A DNA stretch of 39,233 nucleotides from Gammaproteobacteria bacterium (GCA_003353945.1 PIVM01000038.1:1-39233); one strand, 5' to 3'. Numbered from the stretch's first letter, positions 26,351 through 36,455 are shown. Notes: generated by a model from the sequence alone, not told the origin. Translations and numbers: made by a program.

Positions 26351-27097
26351 ATGGCTGGACACAGCAAATGGGCAAACATTAAACACCGTAAGGCTGCGCA
26401 AGATGCCAAGCGTGGCAAAATTTTTACCAAACTGATTCGAGAAATCGTTGTTGCTGCAAAGCAGGGTGGGCCTTTGCCGGAGGATAATCCTCGCTTGCGT
26501 GCCGCAGTGGATAAGGCGCTTGGCTCGAATATGACGCGCGACACTATCGGTCGAGCCATTCAGCGTGGGGCTGGCACCGGCGAAGGCGATACCATGGAAG
26601 AATTGACCTATGAGGGCTATGCACCCGGAGGTGTTGCCGTCTTGGTTGAAGTGATGACCGACAATCGCAACCGCACAGTTGCTGAAGTGCGACATGCCTT
26701 TAGCAAGCGCGGAGGAAATTTGGGCACAGACGGTTCCGTCGCCTATCTGTTTACTCGCAAAGGGCAAATCAGTTATGCACCGGGTGCTGATGAGGAGCAG
26801 ATCATGGAGGCGGCGCTGGAATCGGGTGCTGAGGATGTCGTCACTAACGATGATGGATCGATTGATGTGCTGACGCCATGGGAAGATTTTGCAGAGGTCA
26901 AGGAAGCATTGGTAGCTGCATCATTAGAACCTGAAGATGGTGAAGTAACAATGATCGCATCTACCACAGTGAGCCAGGATAAAAGCGGCGCTGAAAAAGT
27001 CATTGGATTGGTAGATATGCTGGAGGATCTGGATGATGTGCAGAATGTGTATACTAACGCCGATATTCCTATAGAGGTGCTGGAGCAACTGGGCTAG
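26351..27097 (+). CDS. yebC: YebC/PmpR family translational/transcriptional regulator
   Basis: A 248-aa conserved protein ([20 protein letters not shown] start, [20 protein letters not shown] core). YebC family members have been described as DNA-binding regulators and, more recently, as ribosome-acting factors that relieve stalling at proline stretches. The three-domain length is normal. ATG 26351 follows GGGAGAG at proper spacing. It lies between aspS and ruvC, the usual place. Confidence 0.95.
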   Translation: MAGHSKWANIKHRKAAQDAKRGKIFTKLIREIVVAAKQGGPLPEDNPRLRAAVDKALGSNMTRDTIGRAIQRGAGTGEGDTMEELTYEGYAPGGVAVLVEVMTDNRNRTVAEVRHAFSKRGGNLGTDGSVAYLFTRKGQISYAPGADEEQIMEAALESGAEDVVTNDDGSIDVLTPWEDFAEVKEALVAASLEPEDGEVTMIASTTVSQDKSGAEKVIGLVDMLEDLDDVQNVYTNADIPIEVLEQLG

Positions 27098-27100
27098 AAA

Positions 27101-27126
27101 ATCTGCCAGGCGAAAGTCTGGCGGAT
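27101..27126 (+). terminator. Hairpin after yebC
   Basis: ATCTGCCAG at 27101-27109 pairs with CTGGCGGAT at 27118-27126 (one G-U), starting right after the yebC stop. The following CACAGTTTTCC is a weak T-tract, so termination may be partial. Confidence 0.5.
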
Positions 27127-27140
27127 CACAGTTTTCCACA

Positions 27141-27169
27141 CGCCCATTTACCGCTCAGGTAAATGGGTG
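27141..27169. repeat. 12-bp stem in the yebC-ruvC gap
   Basis: CCCATTTACC (27143-27152) and GGTAAATGGG (27158-27167) form a perfect stem with loop GCTCA, extended by two pairs (one wobble). No T-run follows. It may be an RNA structure in the leader of ruvC or an operator. Confidence 0.55.
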
Positions 27170-27351
27170 CATCTCGCATTAGATAACATTTCAGCCTTTT
27201 TGGTAGTCGCAATTCCCGTTGAAATCCGCATAATAAGCGTTCGTGACTTGAGTTAATCTCGCCGGAGGTCTGGTAGGACCTATGAGTGATGGCAGATTGC
27301 TCTGTGGAATTCGTTAAGGCGAATCTGACCCCCTTATTCAGAGCGGAGTAT

Positions 27352-27873
27352 ATGGCGCTAATTTTAGGTATTGATCCTGGATCCAGGCTGACAGGCTTTG
27401 GTGTGATTAATATGCTTGGCTCGCGTTATGAGTATATCACCAGTGGTTGTATCCGTTTGGGAGATGCGCCCTTTCCCGAAAGACTAAAAAAAATCTTTGA
27501 TGGTATTACAGAGATAATAGAAGTCCACTGTCCTCAGGAAATGGCGATTGAACAGGTATTTATGGCCAAAAATCCGGGTTCGGCACTCAAGCTGGGTCAG
27601 GCGCGGGGCGCTGCCATCGTAGCGGGAGTCAATCAGGATTTACCGGTATCAGAATATTCTGCGCGTCAGATCAAGCAGTCCGTTGTCGGTAATGGGGCAG
27701 CGGATAAGTCGCAGGTGCAACATATGGTTCGAACCCTGTTGAGTTTATCCGATCTGCCCTCGGAAGATGCGGCGGATGCGCTAGCCGCTGCGATGTGTCA
27801 CGGTCATACCCAGCAAAGCCTCATTAAAATGGCCGGTGCCAGCGCGGTGCGCCGTGGCCGGCTTCGCCGCTAA
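27352..27873 (+). CDS. ruvC: Holliday-junction endonuclease RuvC
   Basis: A 173-aa dimeric resolvase cutting Holliday junctions delivered by RuvAB. The acidic catalytic residues are visible: Asp in [14 protein letters not shown], Glu in MAIEQVFM, and Asp in [15 protein letters not shown]. The frame is open 22 codons further upstream, but GCGGAG before ATG 27352 and the family start ([10 protein letters not shown]) fix the start. First gene of ruvCAB. Confidence 0.96.
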   Translation: MALILGIDPGSRLTGFGVINMLGSRYEYITSGCIRLGDAPFPERLKKIFDGITEIIEVHCPQEMAIEQVFMAKNPGSALKLGQARGAAIVAGVNQDLPVSEYSARQIKQSVVGNGAADKSQVQHMVRTLLSLSDLPSEDAADALAAAMCHGHTQQSLIKMAGASAVRRGRLRR

Positions 27874-27887
27874 GGAAAAAACAAACA

Positions 27888-28505
27888 ATGATTGGTCGCA
27901 TTGAGGGGAGATTGATAGAAAAACAGGCACCTGAATTACTGGTAGACATCGGTGGTGTCGGCTATGAAATACAGGCGCCCATGAGTACGTTTTATCAATT
28001 ACCCGAGTTGGGCGAGACGGTGGTACTGCACACTCACTTTGTTGTGCGTGAGGATGCTCAATTATTGTACGGATTTTCTGATAAGGATGAACGTTTGCTG
28101 TTTCGCACGCTTATTAGAATTAATGGGGTTGGCCCAAAAATGGCGTTAGCGATATTGTCGGGCATGAACGCAGTAGAGTTTGTCAATTGCGTACATAACA
28201 ATGATACGGCAGCATTAGTGAAACTGCCGGGTGTTGGGAAAAAAACCGCAGAGCGACTGATTGTTGAAATGCGCGATAAACTAAAGGACTGGCAACCGGA
28301 GGGTGAGTTTGTTGATATCGGGAAATCGCAGGTGGTTAGTGCTCACAGTAACAATGCATTATTGTCTGATGCTCACAGCGCCCTGGTTGCACTTGGATAT
28401 AAACCGCAGGAAGCTAGCAAAGCGATCAATGCTGTATATAATGACAGCATAGCAAGCAGTGAAGAACTTATCCGGTCTGCTCTAAAAAGCATGATACCGG
28501 TTTGA
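27888..28505 (+). CDS. ruvA: Holliday-junction DNA-binding subunit RuvA
   Basis: A 205-aa tetrameric junction-binding protein. The N-terminal OB fold ([20 protein letters not shown]), the helix-hairpin-helix pair ([13 protein letters not shown] and [16 protein letters not shown]) and the C-terminal RuvB-contacting domain ([16 protein letters not shown]) are all present. It follows ruvC by 14 nt with AAGGAAAA upstream. Confidence 0.97.
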   Translation: MIGRIEGRLIEKQAPELLVDIGGVGYEIQAPMSTFYQLPELGETVVLHTHFVVREDAQLLYGFSDKDERLLFRTLIRINGVGPKMALAILSGMNAVEFVNCVHNNDTAALVKLPGVGKKTAERLIVEMRDKLKDWQPEGEFVDIGKSQVVSAHSNNALLSDAHSALVALGYKPQEASKAINAVYNDSIASSEELIRSALKSMIPV

Positions 28506-28571
28506 AACGAGTTAAGTGAGCAGTGCTGTACAAACTAGGTGGTGCCTAAATGCTCAAAAAGGTTGAGTTTG

Positions 28572-29612
28572 ATGATTGAAACTGATCGCATCATATCCGC
28601 CGCAGACAAAGGCGATGACCGCTTGGATCGAGCCGTCCGTCCGGGAACCCTGCAGGACTATATCGGTCAATCCGTAGTGCGCGAACAGATGGAGATCTTT
28701 ATTCAAGCTGCTCAAGGCAGGCAGGAGGCGCTCGATCATACGCTGATCTTTGGTCCACCCGGTCTTGGCAAAACAACCTTGGCCAATATTATTGCCAACG
28801 AAATGGGCGTAACCCTGAAATCGACCTCCGGGCCTGTTTTGGAAAAAGCCGGCGATCTGGCCGCATTGATGACCAACCTCGAACCGGGGGATGTGCTGTT
28901 TATTGATGAGATACATCGGCTCAGCCCCTATATCGAAGAAATTCTCTATCCCGCTATGGAGGACTACCAACTTGACATCATGATTGGTGAAGGGCCGGCC
29001 GCTCGCTCCATCAAGCTGGATTTGCCACCCTTTACGTTAGTAGGAGCCACCACGCGTGCAGGTCTGTTGACGTCCCCTCTGCGGGATCGCTTCGGTATCG
29101 TGCAACGACTTGAATTTTACAATGTCGAAGATCTTACCCATATCATCAGTCGATCCGCAGATATTTTGGGTATCCCAACAGAACATGCTGGGGCGACAGA
29201 AATTGCCCGACGCTCGCGAGGCACGCCACGTATTGCCAATCGTTTGCTCAGGCGTGTACGCGATTATGCTGAAGTGAAGGCCGATGGCAGGGTATCTTTG
29301 ACTGTTGCTGATAAGGCTCTGCAGATGCTCAGCGTGGACGAAAAGGGTTTTGATCATATGGATCGGCGATTATTGCTGACGATGATTGAAAAGTTTGACG
29401 GTGGCCCGGTTGGCGTTGACAGTCTGGCGGCTGCCATCAGTGAAGAGCGCGGTACCATTGAAGATGTGCTGGAGCCTTATCTAATCCAGCAAGGATATAT
29501 GATGCGCACGCCGCGTGGCAGAGTGGTTACCAATAGTGCCTATCAGCATTTTGGTTTGCCCAATCAAAGAGGTGCTCAAAGCCAACAGTCGTCACTACTT
29601 GATGATCAATAG
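28572..29612 (+). CDS. ruvB: Holliday-junction branch-migration helicase RuvB
   Basis: A 346-aa AAA+ motor moving junctions with RuvA. Walker A is GPPGLGKTT, Walker B is LFIDEIHR, sensor 1 is in GATTRAGLL, and sensor 2 is in [13 protein letters not shown]. The winged-helix end ([17 protein letters not shown]) is complete. The start is placed at ATG 28572 (MIETDRIIS), as in relatives; an ATG 11 codons upstream lacks a ribosome-binding site. Confidence 0.97.
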   Translation: MIETDRIISAADKGDDRLDRAVRPGTLQDYIGQSVVREQMEIFIQAAQGRQEALDHTLIFGPPGLGKTTLANIIANEMGVTLKSTSGPVLEKAGDLAALMTNLEPGDVLFIDEIHRLSPYIEEILYPAMEDYQLDIMIGEGPAARSIKLDLPPFTLVGATTRAGLLTSPLRDRFGIVQRLEFYNVEDLTHIISRSADILGIPTEHAGATEIARRSRGTPRIANRLLRRVRDYAEVKADGRVSLTVADKALQMLSVDEKGFDHMDRRLLLTMIEKFDGGPVGVDSLAAAISEERGTIEDVLEPYLIQQGYMMRTPRGRVVTNSAYQHFGLPNQRGAQSQQSSLLDDQ

Positions 29613-29624
29613 CGGAGCGTGTGC

Positions 29625-30035
29625 TTGATTAGGAAATTTCAATGGCCGGTTAGAGTCTATATCGAAGATACCGACGCCGGTGGTATCGTCTATTACGTTA
29701 ATTATTTAAAGTTTATGGAGCGAGCGCGAACTGAATTGTTGCGTTCTCTGGGCTTTGATAAACAGTTTATTTTTGATCGTGAGCTGATGTTTGTTGTGCA
29801 TTCGCTAAAAGCAGACTATAAAACTCCCGCGCGTTTGGATGATGAGCTGCTTGTCACCGCAAATGTGGTGAAATTGGGCAGGACGTATATTCTCTTTGAG
29901 CAGACGGTTTATTGTGAAGGTGACATATTTTGTCGGGCCGATATTAAAATTGCCTGCGTTGATAAACAAACTGTGAAACCGACAGCAATTCCACAGCCGA
30001 TATTGGCTACACTACGTGGTGAAAGAACGTGGTGA
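29625..30035 (+). CDS. ybgC: Acyl-CoA thioesterase YbgC (Tol-Pal operon)
   Basis: A 136-aa hot-dog thioesterase; the 4-hydroxybenzoyl-CoA-type motif YIEDTDAGGIVYYVNY has the catalytic Asp. First gene of the Tol-Pal cluster; it acts on short acyl-CoA or acyl-ACP near the membrane. No ATG exists. GGAG at 29614-29617 is 7 nt from TTG 29625 but only 1 nt from GTG 29619, so I favour the TTG. Its last codons lie in a 13-bp tandem duplication (30014-30048). Confidence 0.93.
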   Translation: MIRKFQWPVRVYIEDTDAGGIVYYVNYLKFMERARTELLRSLGFDKQFIFDRELMFVVHSLKADYKTPARLDDELLVTANVVKLGRTYILFEQTVYCEGDIFCRADIKIACVDKQTVKPTAIPQPILATLRGERTW

Positions 30036-30048
30036 AAGAACGTGGTGA
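30014..30048 (+). repeat. 13-bp tandem duplication at the end of ybgC
   Basis: ACGTGGTGAAAGA occurs at 30014-30026 and 30027-30039, with a partial third copy to 30048. The second copy carries the ybgC stop TGA (30033-30035), so an extra unit would alter the C-terminus or the gap before tolQ. Confidence 0.9.
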
Positions 30049-30118
30049 TAAAATGCCGTTAGCACACAGGAATATTGACTATGATCGAGATTAAGCAAAA
30101 AAACAGAGGAGAGTGTGA

Positions 30119-30817
30119 GTGAACGAGCAGCTTTCACTATGGAGTCTTGTTACCGAAGCCAGCCTGGTGGTTCAGCTCGTAATGCTGATGCTATTTATTG
30201 CTTCGCTGGTTTCCTGGGGCATGATTGTGCAACGTATGCTGTACTTCCGATTTGCAAAGAAGGCACTAGAGAGTTTTGAGAGTGAATTTTGGTCAGGTAT
30301 TGATCTGAGCCAGTTGTTTCGTAAAGGTAATGTCAAAGGAGAGAATGCGGACTCTTTTTTTGGTGTCGAAGGCATTTTTCGTGCAGGATTCAAAGAGTTT
30401 TCGCGTTTGCGTCAGCAAGTAGGTGCTGACTCTGACGCTGTTATGGAAGGCTCTGAGCGTGCCATGCGGGTCGCATTGTCGCGAGAGGAAGAAAGTTTGC
30501 ATGCCTGTTTGAACTATCTTGCCACTGTGGGTTCTACCAGTCCATATGTCGGTCTGTTTGGTACGGTTTGGGGAATCATGAATTCCTTTCGAGGTTTGGC
30601 CAATGCACAACAGGCAACGCTGGCCACCGTGGCGCCGGGGATTTCCGAAGCGCTGGTTGCTACCGCAATGGGCCTGTTTGCCGCTATTCCCGCAGTCATT
30701 GCCTACAACCGTTTTGTGTCACGGGCAGATGCTTTAATGAATCGGTACGAAACCTTTTCTGATGAATTCTCCAGCATCCTGCATCGTCAGGCGCATGCTG
30801 CCTCACATAAGTCATGA
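30119..30817 (+). CDS. tolQ: Tol-Pal inner-membrane proton channel subunit TolQ
   Basis: A 232-aa protein with three membrane segments (residues about 15-37, 135-160, 173-195), homologous to ExbB/MotA. It forms the motor with TolR that uses the proton gradient to energise TolA. Characteristic blocks are YLATVGSTSPYVGLFGTVWG and ATAMGLFAAIPAVIAYN. The start is GTG 30119 with AGAGGAGAG upstream. Confidence 0.96.
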   Translation: MNEQLSLWSLVTEASLVVQLVMLMLFIASLVSWGMIVQRMLYFRFAKKALESFESEFWSGIDLSQLFRKGNVKGENADSFFGVEGIFRAGFKEFSRLRQQVGADSDAVMEGSERAMRVALSREEESLHACLNYLATVGSTSPYVGLFGTVWGIMNSFRGLANAQQATLATVAPGISEALVATAMGLFAAIPAVIAYNRFVSRADALMNRYETFSDEFSSILHRQAHAASHKS

Positions 30818-30832
30818 TGTGGATCGATAGCC

Positions 30833-31252
30833 ATGGCTAGACGCAGCAAACGCAAGCTGGCATCGGAAATCAACGTCGTTCCCTATATTGACGTCATGCT
30901 GGTGCTACTCGTGATATTTATGGTTACCGCGCCTTTGCTGATGCAGGGTGTGAAAGTGGAATTGCCCCAGGCGCCTTCGCAACCGATTGATAATAAAGAC
31001 GACGAACCGGTGATCGTGTCGGTAAAAGCTGACGGCAGCTATTATATTAACGTTGGGGGTGAACCTGAAAAGCCAGTGCCTATTGACGTGATTAAGGACC
31101 GGATTGCAAAAATCATGCGCGCTAAACCACAGACACCGGTATTGGTGTGGGGAGACAAGAATATCAGCTATGGCGTTGTGGTGGCATTAATGACAGATTT
31201 GCAGGCTGTGGGTGTGCCCGATGTGGGTTTGGTCACCGAAAGTCCACAATAA
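30833..31252 (+). CDS. tolR: Tol-Pal motor subunit TolR
   Basis: A 139-aa ExbD-type protein: one membrane helix (VVPYIDVMLVLLVIFMVTAPL) containing the proton-path Asp, then a periplasmic domain. It works with TolQ. ATG 30833 follows tolQ by 15 nt. Confidence 0.96.
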   Translation: MARRSKRKLASEINVVPYIDVMLVLLVIFMVTAPLLMQGVKVELPQAPSQPIDNKDDEPVIVSVKADGSYYINVGGEPEKPVPIDVIKDRIAKIMRAKPQTPVLVWGDKNISYGVVVALMTDLQAVGVPDVGLVTESPQ

Positions 31253-31273
31253 ACAAGGCATACAGCGTAAATC

Positions 31274-32095
31274 GTGAATAGGACGACGCATTTTCTTATC
31301 CCCGCACTGGTAACACTGTTTTTGCATGGCATGTTGTTGGTGGTGTTGACCTGGAGTTGGCAGACAGCACCGACTATTCGACTTAAACCACCGGAAAGAA
31401 CAGTCGTCAAAGCAAAATTGGTTCAACTCAAAGCTAAACCTCCCCAAAAGAAGAAAGCAAAAAAGAGAACAAAGAAAAAGAGCGAGACGAAGAAATCGAA
31501 CAAAAAAAAGCAGCAGGAACGGGCAAAAAAACGTAAAGCTGAAGAAGCTCGCAAGAAAAAAGCGGCAGAAAAACGCAAAGCGGAAAAGGAGCGAGCCGCA
31601 GAAATAAAACGAAAAGCCGAGAAAAAGCGCAAAGAGCAGGAGCGTTTGGCTGAACTGGAACGTCAGCGTAAGGAAAGAGAAGAGCGGGAGCGTCGCCAAC
31701 GCGAGTTGGAAGAGCAAAGACACAAGGATGCCCAACAGCAGTTAAGCCAAGCTCTGGAGGAAGAGGAAGAGTTTTTGGAGGAGCAATCCGCTGAACAGCA
31801 GGCTCAAAGCTATTTGGGGGTTATTCGCCGGGCAGTTGAGCGCCAATGGAGTAGGCCGCCAAGTGCGCGTAACAATATGGAGGTGGAATTGGTTATTCAG
31901 TTGATTCCTACCGGAGAGGTGGTTAATGTAGCCATCGCCAAAGGTAGCGGGAACTCCGCTGTTGATCGCTCTGCAGTAAACGCTGTTAAAAAAGTTGGGC
32001 ATTTCAGCGAATTGAAACAATTGGAAAGCAGGGTTTTTGAACGTTATTTTCGTCGTTTTCGCTTAAAATTTAGGCCAGAGGATTTGCGTTTGTGA
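31274..32095 (+). CDS. tolA: Tol-Pal energy-transducing protein TolA
   Basis: A 273-aa protein: N-terminal membrane anchor ([18 protein letters not shown]), then a long K/E/R/A-rich helix from about residue 45 to 170 that spans the periplasm, then a C-terminal globular domain ([17 protein letters not shown] ... [15 protein letters not shown]) that binds TolB, Pal or CpoB. The start is GTG 31274. Its TGA overlaps the GTG of tolB. Confidence 0.94.
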   Translation: MNRTTHFLIPALVTLFLHGMLLVVLTWSWQTAPTIRLKPPERTVVKAKLVQLKAKPPQKKKAKKRTKKKSETKKSNKKKQQERAKKRKAEEARKKKAAEKRKAEKERAAEIKRKAEKKRKEQERLAELERQRKEREERERRQRELEEQRHKDAQQQLSQALEEEEEFLEEQSAEQQAQSYLGVIRRAVERQWSRPPSARNNMEVELVIQLIPTGEVVNVAIAKGSGNSAVDRSAVNAVKKVGHFSELKQLESRVFERYFRRFRLKFRPEDLRL

Positions 32096-33381
32096 AAAAA
32101 TTACTCGTGATGTTCGCGGTTTTTTGTCTGTGGTCAACGTCGGCCTGGTCAGAATTGACCATCGAGATTACTCAGGGTGTCGATAATCCCACCTCTATTG
32201 CTGTTGTGCCGTTTCTTTGGCAGGGTAGCGGTCCGATCAGTGAGGACCTTGCTGGCATTGTGGCAGCAGACCTGCACCGCAGTGGACAATTCAAGCCTCT
32301 TTCAAGAGGTGATATGCTTGGATTGCCCCATGAACAACAAGAGGTTTTTTACCGCGACTGGCGAGCCTTGGGGGTGGAATATCTGCTGGTGGGTAAAATT
32401 GTGCAAGGTTCAGGTGATCAGCCCATACAAGTGCAATATGAATTGTTTGATGTACTTAAGCAGTCGCGCTTATTATTTAAGCGCACGGGTGGACAGGTCA
32501 GTCAGTTAAGGGATATCGCACACCTGATCAGTGACGAAGTCTATCTGCAGCTAACCGGTATTCGAGGCGCATTTTCCACCAATATTCTCTATATTTCAGC
32601 TAAAAAATTGTCGGGCAGTAATTTCAGTTACCGTCTGGTCAAAGCGGATGCGGACGGTGCCCGCTCGCTGTTGATTCTTGAGTCCAGGGAGCCGATTGTA
32701 TCACCAGCCTGGGCGCCAAATGGCAAGGAAATCGCCTATGTCTCCTTTGAGACTGGCTACCCGGCCATTTATCGACAGCACCTGGCTAGCGGTAAGCGTA
32801 AGCGACTGACCCATTTTAAAGGCTTAAATAGTGCACCGGCGTGGTCGCCCGACGGTAAAAGCATGGCGATGGTGTTGTCCAAGGACGGCAATCCTGAAAT
32901 CTATATCATGGACCTAGCGACAGAAAAGCTGACGCGCATCACTAATAAGTTTTCTATTGATACTGAACCGAGTTGGATGCCCGATGGCAAATCCATTATT
33001 TTCACATCTAACCGGGGCGGCAAACCGCAACTTTATCAATACACCCTTGCTACAGGATGGATTGAAAGATTAACTTTCGAGGGTGATTATAACGCGAGAG
33101 GAAGGCCTTTACCTGATGGTCAAAGTATCGTGTTTGTGCACAGGAATAAGGGGCAATTTCATATAGCTGTGCAGGATTTAGCCAAAGGAACAATCGACGT
33201 TTTAACCAAGACATTTTTAGACGAATCTCCCAGTATCGCACCGAATGCAAGTATGGTAATGTATGCCACGCAACGCCGTGGGCAGGGCATATTGGCGGCT
33301 GTTTCTATCGATGGAAGAGTAAAGTTTCATCTGCCATCAAAGTATAGAGACGTGCGAGAGCCAGCATGGTCGCCTTTTTGA
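32092..33381 (+). CDS. tolB: Tol-Pal periplasmic beta-propeller TolB
   Basis: A 429-aa periplasmic protein. A signal peptide ends at [10 protein letters not shown]; an N-terminal D1 domain ([13 protein letters not shown]...) precedes a six-bladed WD40-like propeller with [30 protein letters not shown] and [15 protein letters not shown] blades. It binds Pal and TolA alternately. The start is GTG 32092, overlapping the tolA stop by 4 nt. Confidence 0.96.
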   Translation: MKKLLVMFAVFCLWSTSAWSELTIEITQGVDNPTSIAVVPFLWQGSGPISEDLAGIVAADLHRSGQFKPLSRGDMLGLPHEQQEVFYRDWRALGVEYLLVGKIVQGSGDQPIQVQYELFDVLKQSRLLFKRTGGQVSQLRDIAHLISDEVYLQLTGIRGAFSTNILYISAKKLSGSNFSYRLVKADADGARSLLILESREPIVSPAWAPNGKEIAYVSFETGYPAIYRQHLASGKRKRLTHFKGLNSAPAWSPDGKSMAMVLSKDGNPEIYIMDLATEKLTRITNKFSIDTEPSWMPDGKSIIFTSNRGGKPQLYQYTLATGWIERLTFEGDYNARGRPLPDGQSIVFVHRNKGQFHIAVQDLAKGTIDVLTKTFLDESPSIAPNASMVMYATQRRGQGILAAVSIDGRVKFHLPSKYRDVREPAWSPF

Positions 33382-33419
33382 AATCCACTAACAGAAGAGA
33401 AACAGGTGGGATTATTCTG

Positions 33420-33953
33420 ATGAACATGGATCCAAAGTCACTAAGCAAACTTTTAACTGTCACTATTGCAGCTGTGATGATTGCAGCCTGTAGCTCAACT
33501 GACACAGATGATTCAGCGTCTGCAACCAGTGATGCTGCTCAGCAACAGCAGGAGGGCGCAGTTTCCACAGCTTCTGACAGTGGCGGTGATGTAAGTAGTG
33601 AAGCAATGGGTGGCCGGGAAACAATGGCTGAGCCGCTTAAAACAGTCTTTTATTTTAATTTTGATCAGTCCGCCTTACTGCCGGACACTCGTGCAGCGCT
33701 CGATGCACAGGCACAGCGTCTGCGTGACACGACCGGCATTGTGCGACTGGAAGGTCATGCCGATGAGCGTGGTACTCGAGAATACAACTTGGCTTTGGGT
33801 GAGCGTCGTGCTAAGGCAGTGGCAAATTACCTGGCGATTCAAGGTGTCGATCGTGCCCGTATTGAAACCATTAGTTATGGCGAAGAAAAGCCGGTAGCGC
33901 TTGGCCATAGCGAACAATCCTGGTCCCTGAATAGACGAGTTGAATTGAAATAA
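33420..33953 (+). CDS. pal: Peptidoglycan-associated lipoprotein Pal
   Basis: A 177-aa outer-membrane lipoprotein. The lipobox is MIAAC; after a Ser/Thr-rich linker comes the OmpA-like domain ([44 protein letters not shown]) that binds peptidoglycan diaminopimelate. The frame is open to 33366 inside tolB, but AGGTGGG 9 nt before ATG 33420 and the signal peptide position select this start. Confidence 0.95.
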   Translation: MNMDPKSLSKLLTVTIAAVMIAACSSTDTDDSASATSDAAQQQQEGAVSTASDSGGDVSSEAMGGRETMAEPLKTVFYFNFDQSALLPDTRAALDAQAQRLRDTTGIVRLEGHADERGTREYNLALGERRAKAVANYLAIQGVDRARIETISYGEEKPVALGHSEQSWSLNRRVELK

Positions 33954-33972
33954 GGCGTATTTAAGGCGTATT
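33951..33972 (+). repeat. 11-bp tandem duplication between pal and cpoB
   Basis: TAAGGCGTATT occurs twice in a row (33951-33961, 33962-33972). The first copy contains the pal stop TAA, and the second supplies an AAGG at suitable distance for the cpoB GTG. Confidence 0.9.
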
Positions 33973-33975
33973 AAT

Positions 33976-34788
33976 GTGAAATTTGGAGCCCCGTTACTTG
34001 TTCTGGTACTTTTGCTGTCTGCACATAATAGTATGGCGCAGGTGCAGGTTATTGAAGCAGGTGCGGTGACTTCCTCAGACAACCCGTCTAAATCGGCTTC
34101 TGCAGGCGCCTCTGCTTCTACAGGCGCCATTGCAAACCGATCAGCCCGAGCGGCTCAAGGAGAGTTGTTTTATCAGCTGCAATTATTGCAAGATGAAATA
34201 ATGCAATTACGGGGCTTGGTTGAAGAGCAGCAGAACAGCATACGCAGGCTTCAACAGCAGCGCCTGGATGATTATCTCAATTTGGATAAGCGTATCAGCG
34301 AGCTGACCAGTCGTCCCAGCAAAGCGATGAGTGCCAGTGCTGCATCAACACCTCCTCAGTCTTCAGGAACACAGCCAGTGACGTTGCCAACGGAAGTTGC
34401 TGGTGCTGATGAGGTATCTGCCTACAAAGCAGCCTATGACTTGGTGAAGGCGCAGCAGTTTGACAAAGCAAAGGCTGCGTACGAAACGTTTTTGCAAATG
34501 TATCCTACCGGGCAATATCGTCCCAATGCGTTGTACTGGCTGGGAGAGCTCTATCTGCTGGAGTCTGATCTGGAAGCAGCACGCCAGTCATTTGCTCAGC
34601 TTGATCAATACCCAAATCATAGAAAAGTACCTGACGCGCTATTCAAACTGGCAAAGGTCTATCATTTGCAGGGGAATGCAGATAAAGCCAAGCAGTTGCT
34701 GCAACAGGTGATAAGCACCTACGGTGCCAAGGGACATTCCGCAGCCACATTGGCGCGGGATTATTTAGCCAAGAATTTCACTCAGTAG
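33976..34788 (+). CDS. cpoB: Tol-Pal-associated division coordinator CpoB (YbgF)
   Basis: A 270-aa periplasmic protein. A signal peptide ends near NSMAQV; residues about 55-115 form the trimerising coiled coil (QLQLLQDEIMQLRGLVEEQQ), followed by an Ala/Ser/Pro linker and three TPR repeats (KAAYDLVKAQQFDKAKAAY, ALYWLGELYLLESD, KLAKVYHLQGNADKAK). It links Tol-Pal to PBP1b in septal peptidoglycan synthesis. The start is GTG 33976. Confidence 0.93.
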   Translation: MKFGAPLLVLVLLLSAHNSMAQVQVIEAGAVTSSDNPSKSASAGASASTGAIANRSARAAQGELFYQLQLLQDEIMQLRGLVEEQQNSIRRLQQQRLDDYLNLDKRISELTSRPSKAMSASAASTPPQSSGTQPVTLPTEVAGADEVSAYKAAYDLVKAQQFDKAKAAYETFLQMYPTGQYRPNALYWLGELYLLESDLEAARQSFAQLDQYPNHRKVPDALFKLAKVYHLQGNADKAKQLLQQVISTYGAKGHSAATLARDYLAKNFTQ

Positions 34789-34842
34789 TTTTCCTATGCC
34801 TAGATATGTCCAGGCCTCTAGCGTCTTCTGAATAAGACGATC

Positions 34843-35493
34843 ATGCTGTCATCAACATTAAAAATCACAGAAATTTTTTATTCGCTGCAGGGCGAGACCA
34901 GAACGGCAGGTCTGCCCACTGTGTTTGTGCGCCTGACCGGATGTCCTCTGCGCTGTGATTACTGCGATACAAGCTACGCTTTTCAGGGGGGTGAAAATCA
35001 GACCCTGGAGCATATACTCCAGCAGGTTAGGCGATACCCGGCACGTTATGTGACTGTGACCGGTGGTGAGCCGCTGGCGCAAGCAAACTGCCTGCCCTTG
35101 CTGACGGCGTTGTGTGATCTTGATCTGGAAGTCTCGCTTGAAACCAGTGGTGCATTGCCCATTGCTGAAGTGGATTCGAGGGTTGTGGTTGTGATGGATA
35201 TTAAAACGCCTTCCTCTGGCGAGAGTGCGCACAATCGATGGGATAACCTTCATCATCTAAAACCAACGGACCAGATAAAATTGGTCATTGGCGACAGAGA
35301 TGATTATGACTGGGCAAAGCAGGTTATCTCTGCACATGGTTTATTGGATCTGGTCACGGATGTATTGATGTCACCTAATACGGATCGCCTGAATCCTGTG
35401 TTATTGGCAGAATGGATATTGAAGGATAGTTTGGGGGTTCGATTTCAAATGCAGTTACACAAACTGCTTTGGCAGGATGACCGTGGGCGCTAG
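34843..35493 (+). CDS. queE: 7-carboxy-7-deazaguanine synthase QueE
   Basis: A 216-aa radical-SAM enzyme converting 6-carboxytetrahydropterin to 7-carboxy-7-deazaguanine in queuosine synthesis. The [4Fe-4S] motif is C-x3-C-x2-C in TGCPLRCDYCDTSYAF; VTVTGGEPLAQ is the SAM GGEP motif. ATG 34843 follows cpoB by 54 nt. Confidence 0.95.
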   Translation: MLSSTLKITEIFYSLQGETRTAGLPTVFVRLTGCPLRCDYCDTSYAFQGGENQTLEHILQQVRRYPARYVTVTGGEPLAQANCLPLLTALCDLDLEVSLETSGALPIAEVDSRVVVVMDIKTPSSGESAHNRWDNLHHLKPTDQIKLVIGDRDDYDWAKQVISAHGLLDLVTDVLMSPNTDRLNPVLLAEWILKDSLGVRFQMQLHKLLWQDDRGR

Positions 35494-35595
35494 AACATAC
35501 ATGATGTCTAGGAGTCTGTCCGAGAATAATCCCATAGCGGATTTCAAAGACCATGTTTTGTAAATAATGCATTGGACAGAAAAAGATAGCAGTTT

Positions 35596-36282
35596 ATGAG
35601 TAAACAAAAAAAAGCAGTGGTACTGGTCTCAGGGGGGCTGGATTCGGCAACGGTATTAGCCATGGCTCTCAAGGAAAGGGAGCAATGTTACACCCTGAGC
35701 TTTGATTATGGTCAGCGTCATTGCGCTGAGCTGAAGGCCGCCCAGCGGCTTTCGCAGCTAATGGGTGCAACAGAGCATCGTGTTGTGTCCCTGGATCTGG
35801 GCGCTTTGGGTGGGTCAGCACTTACCGATGCGAGCATTGCTGTTCCTGAGCACGCCACCCAAGGCATTCCAATCACCTATGTACCGGCACGCAATACCGT
35901 GTTTCTTTCCTATGCCTTGGCCTGGGCAGAGGTGTTGCAGGCAGAGGATATTTTTATTGGTGTGAACGCGGTGGATTATTCCGGCTATCCGGACTGTCGC
36001 CCAGAGTATATCCAAGCCTACGAGAAAATGGCCAATTTGGCCACAAAAGCTGCTGTTGAGGGAAGGTCTATCGCTATTCGTACTCCCCTGATCAATCTCA
36101 GTAAAGCTGAGATCATTCGTCAGGGGCTGGATTTAGGCGTGGATTATGCGATGACCGTATCCTGTTACCAGGCCGATGGCCAGGGAAAAGCCTGCGGGCG
36201 CTGTGACAGCTGTCGCCTTAGAAAGGAGGGTTTTGAAAAGGCTGGAGTCAGTGATCCAACGATCTATAGGGCTAGCAGATAA
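35596..36282 (+). CDS. queC: 7-cyano-7-deazaguanine synthase QueC
   Basis: A 228-aa ATP-dependent enzyme making preQ0 from 7-carboxy-7-deazaguanine. The PP-loop SGGLDSAT and [18 protein letters not shown] are present; the zinc cysteines SCYQAD...ACGRCDSC are at the C-terminus. ATG 35596. It acts directly after queE in the pathway and lies 102 nt downstream. Confidence 0.96.
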   Translation: MSKQKKAVVLVSGGLDSATVLAMALKEREQCYTLSFDYGQRHCAELKAAQRLSQLMGATEHRVVSLDLGALGGSALTDASIAVPEHATQGIPITYVPARNTVFLSYALAWAEVLQAEDIFIGVNAVDYSGYPDCRPEYIQAYEKMANLATKAAVEGRSIAIRTPLINLSKAEIIRQGLDLGVDYAMTVSCYQADGQGKACGRCDSCRLRKEGFEKAGVSDPTIYRASR

Positions 36283-36331
36283 GAAAGAGCGTTCAAAACT
36301 GCGATTTAGGCAGAAAAAGTTCTTAAAAGAC

Positions 36332-36359
36332 TTGAGTTTTTATGCTGGATCAGTACTAT
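36332..36359 (+). promoter_or_regulatory. Promoter of tRNA-Lys
   Basis: TTGAGT (36332-36337) and TACTAT (36354-36359) with 16-bp spacing, followed by the GC-rich GCGCCTCC discriminator typical of stable-RNA promoters under stringent control. Confidence 0.5.
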
Positions 36360-36373
36360 ATGCGCCTCCTTCG

Positions 36374-36449
36374 GGGCCGTTAGCTCAGTCGGTAGAGCAG
36401 TTGGCTTTTAACCAATTGGTCGGGCGTTCGAGTCGCCCACGGCCCACCA
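36374..36449 (+). tRNA. tRNA-Lys (UUU)
   Basis: A 76-nt gene with encoded CCA. The acceptor GGGCCGT pairs with ACGGCCC; the D arm is TAGCTCAGTCGGTAGAGCA; the anticodon loop is CTTTTAA with UUU; the T arm is GGGCG-TTCGAGT-CGCCC. It reads + after queC, and an integrase gene lies immediately downstream, so its 3' end is probably the attachment site of the element to the right. Confidence 0.97.
36425..36449. other. Presumed att site (tRNA 3' end)
   Basis: A tyrosine integrase gene ends 19 nt downstream of the tRNA, and the tRNA is intact, so its 3' end should be one attachment half-site. The matching direct repeat was not found up to 39233; it should lie to the right of the window. Confidence 0.5.
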
Positions 36450-36455
36450 TATTCA

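Noticed and set aside
31187-31735. Long Phe/Leu-rich frame opposite tolA
   Set aside because: Shadow of the Lys/Glu/Arg-rich TolA helix; composition is a by-product of the antisense reading.
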